DNA of 64,000 nt from Lebetimonas sp. JH292 (GTDB lineage: Bacteria; Campylobacterota; Campylobacteria; Campylobacterales; Nautiliaceae). Position numbers and translations under genes: made by a program. The notes beneath the pieces are model-generated. The model was not told where the DNA came from, did no database searches, and saw only the letters and a list, made by a program, of their open reading frames with translations. The stretch covers positions 1,123,289 to 1,187,288 of the forward strand of contig NZ_ATHQ01000001.1 of NCBI RefSeq assembly GCF_000523275.1, given 5' to 3'. This document shows, one piece after another, positions 63,274-64,000 of this stretch (its first letter is position 1; each line of letters begins with the position of its first letter).

Positions 63274-64000
63274 TCAAAGGTCATTTCCAGCATAGCTTAA
63301 ATCGAAACTTTTATTAATAAGCGGAAAATCTGCAATAATATCTTTATAAATACAGGTATGAAAAGCCTGCCAGTTTATATGAGACGGATCTCTTACATAA
63401 AATCTGTCTATTAAACCGTTTTTAATATTTATATACATAAAAAGCTCGCCTATGCTGCTTTCTGTAAATGAGTAATATTCACCGTCTTTAAAATAATTAA
63501 ATTCTATTTTTTTATTTTCATTGTTTATTTTACAGTTTCTTATTATTTCAATTGAATTTTTAATTTCTTTAATTCTTTGTAAAAACCTGTCACTGACTTC
63601 ACCTTTTTTGCCAAGCTGAATTTCAAAGCCGTGTAATTTGTACCATTCGTTATCTCTTCTATCTATTTTAATTCCGCTGCTTCTTGCCCCAACCCCTACA
63701 ACACCGTATTTTACGGCTTTTTCTTTAGTTAAGGTTCCTGTGGTGTCAAATCTGTCCCAAAGAGAAGGAATGTCAATTATCCAGTTTTCAAAGAAGTTCA
63801 TTTTTTCTTCTAAATAATTTAAAAATTCAAATACAGGTTTAAAATCATAATTCATCTCTTCATTTATTGCACCAAATCCGAATCTGTGACCTGTAACTTT
63901 TGCCAAAACTCTTCTTGCGTCTTCTGCTAATTGGCTCATAAACGCTAAAGCCGGAGAAAAACCTGTATCGTTTGGAATAAAACCCAAATCGTTTAAATGA
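63274..64000 (-). CDS. NuoD/group 4 hydrogenase large-subunit-like protein, 5'-truncated
   Basis: The frame runs in from the right edge (HLNDLGFIPNDTGFSPALAF) and ends at 63274. About 241 C-terminal residues are visible. They match the large subunit of membrane-bound hydrogenases and NuoD: RRVLAKVTGHRFGFGAINEE, SLWDRFDTTGTLTKEKAVKY. The C-terminus reads RDPSHINWQAF and ends DLSYAGNDL. The hydrogenase nickel-ligand motif DPCxxC is replaced by DPSHIN, as in NuoD. The N-terminal CxxC lies outside, so a hydrogenase function cannot be confirmed; an energy-converting hydrogenase-related (Ehr-type) or complex I-like role is possible. Confidence 0.8.
   Translation of the reverse strand, partial: HLNDLGFIPNDTGFSPALAFMSQLAEDARRVLAKVTGHRFGFGAINEEMNYDFKPVFEFLNYLEEKMNFFENWIIDIPSLWDRFDTTGTLTKEKAVKYGVVGVGARSSGIKIDRRDNEWYKLHGFEIQLGKKGEVSDRFLQRIKEIKNSIEIIRNCKINNENKKIEFNYFKDGEYYSFTESSIGELFMYINIKNGLIDRFYVRDPSHINWQAFHTCIYKDIIADFPLINKSFDLSYAGNDL

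Overview
The window looks like chromosomal DNA of a chemolithoautotrophic member of the Campylobacterota (former Epsilonproteobacteria), most likely order Nautiliales. This is inferred from the very AT-rich composition and several gene neighbourhoods typical of the phylum: ribA-rsmG near argF, rplI-hslV-hslU-era, mobB-fbp-metG, cbpA-hspR, and a CiaD-like gene with cca and purU. Metabolic genes agree: a run of TCA/reductive-TCA enzymes (monomeric isocitrate dehydrogenase, malate dehydrogenase, two-subunit fumarase, succinyl-CoA synthetase), the futalosine menaquinone enzyme MqnE, and a membrane hydrogenase-like NuoB/NuoD pair at the right edge. There is no rRNA, CRISPR array or complete transposon. 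RNA genes are one tRNA-Met and one tRNA-Phe.

Layout. 1-4.3 kb: an SplB-like radical-SAM gene (cut by the window), a decayed surface-protein gene, a nucleosidase-like gene, DUF309 and a phosphoribosyltransferase. 4.3-9.4 kb: two tRNAs, then a minus-strand operon ribA-rsmG-small genes-PAS protein-chemoreceptor-rodA. 9.4-15.7 kb: argF, a UPF0763 gene, an oxidative-stress pair (AhpC-type peroxiredoxin and a PerR-like Fur regulator), pyk with a 36-codon leader gene, DAHP synthase and a DnaQ-like exonuclease. 15.7-25.9 kb: a frameshifted diguanylate cyclase, glnD, mqnE, and a signalling operon (PAS, Hpt, Sel1-like protein, NIT-type hybrid kinase, CheY-like regulator) in which two of the five genes are frameshifted. 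25.9-38.5 kb: rplI-hslVU-era followed without gaps by MSHA-type pilus assembly genes in the order I-J-K-L-M-N, an HDOD gene, a multiply frameshifted rnr and a frameshifted fadL. 38.6-50.7 kb: holA, a YgbA-like gene, trmL, purU, cca, leuB, leuD, a DUF4010 membrane protein, mobB, fbp, metG and a Nudix hydrolase. 50.7-55.8 kb: the heat-shock operon cbpA-hspR, an AsmA/DUF3971-like protein and mltG. 55.9-62.6 kb: icd-mdh-fumarase-sucCD. 62.7-64 kb: NuoB-like and NuoD-like hydrogenase-family subunits.

Genes are tightly packed, with many ATGA, TAATG or longer stop/start overlaps. Consensus-quality sigma70 promoters (TTGNNN, 17 bp, TATAAT or TAAAAT) are visible before the tRNAs, ahpC, DAHP synthase and cbpA. 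A symmetric divergent promoter pair sits between the signalling operon and rplI. Several intergenic gaps carry short repeats rich in TAG and TGA (TAGTGAGTAGTGA type), often starting at the stop codon of the upstream gene.

Five otherwise conserved genes (diguanylate cyclase, hybrid kinase, Hpt protein, rnr, fadL) carry one-base frameshifts, several of them in homopolymers, with no nonsense codons elsewhere. This could be recent gene decay, phase variation or assembly error, and the sequence alone cannot decide. The 958-1214 region, by contrast, is deeply decayed.
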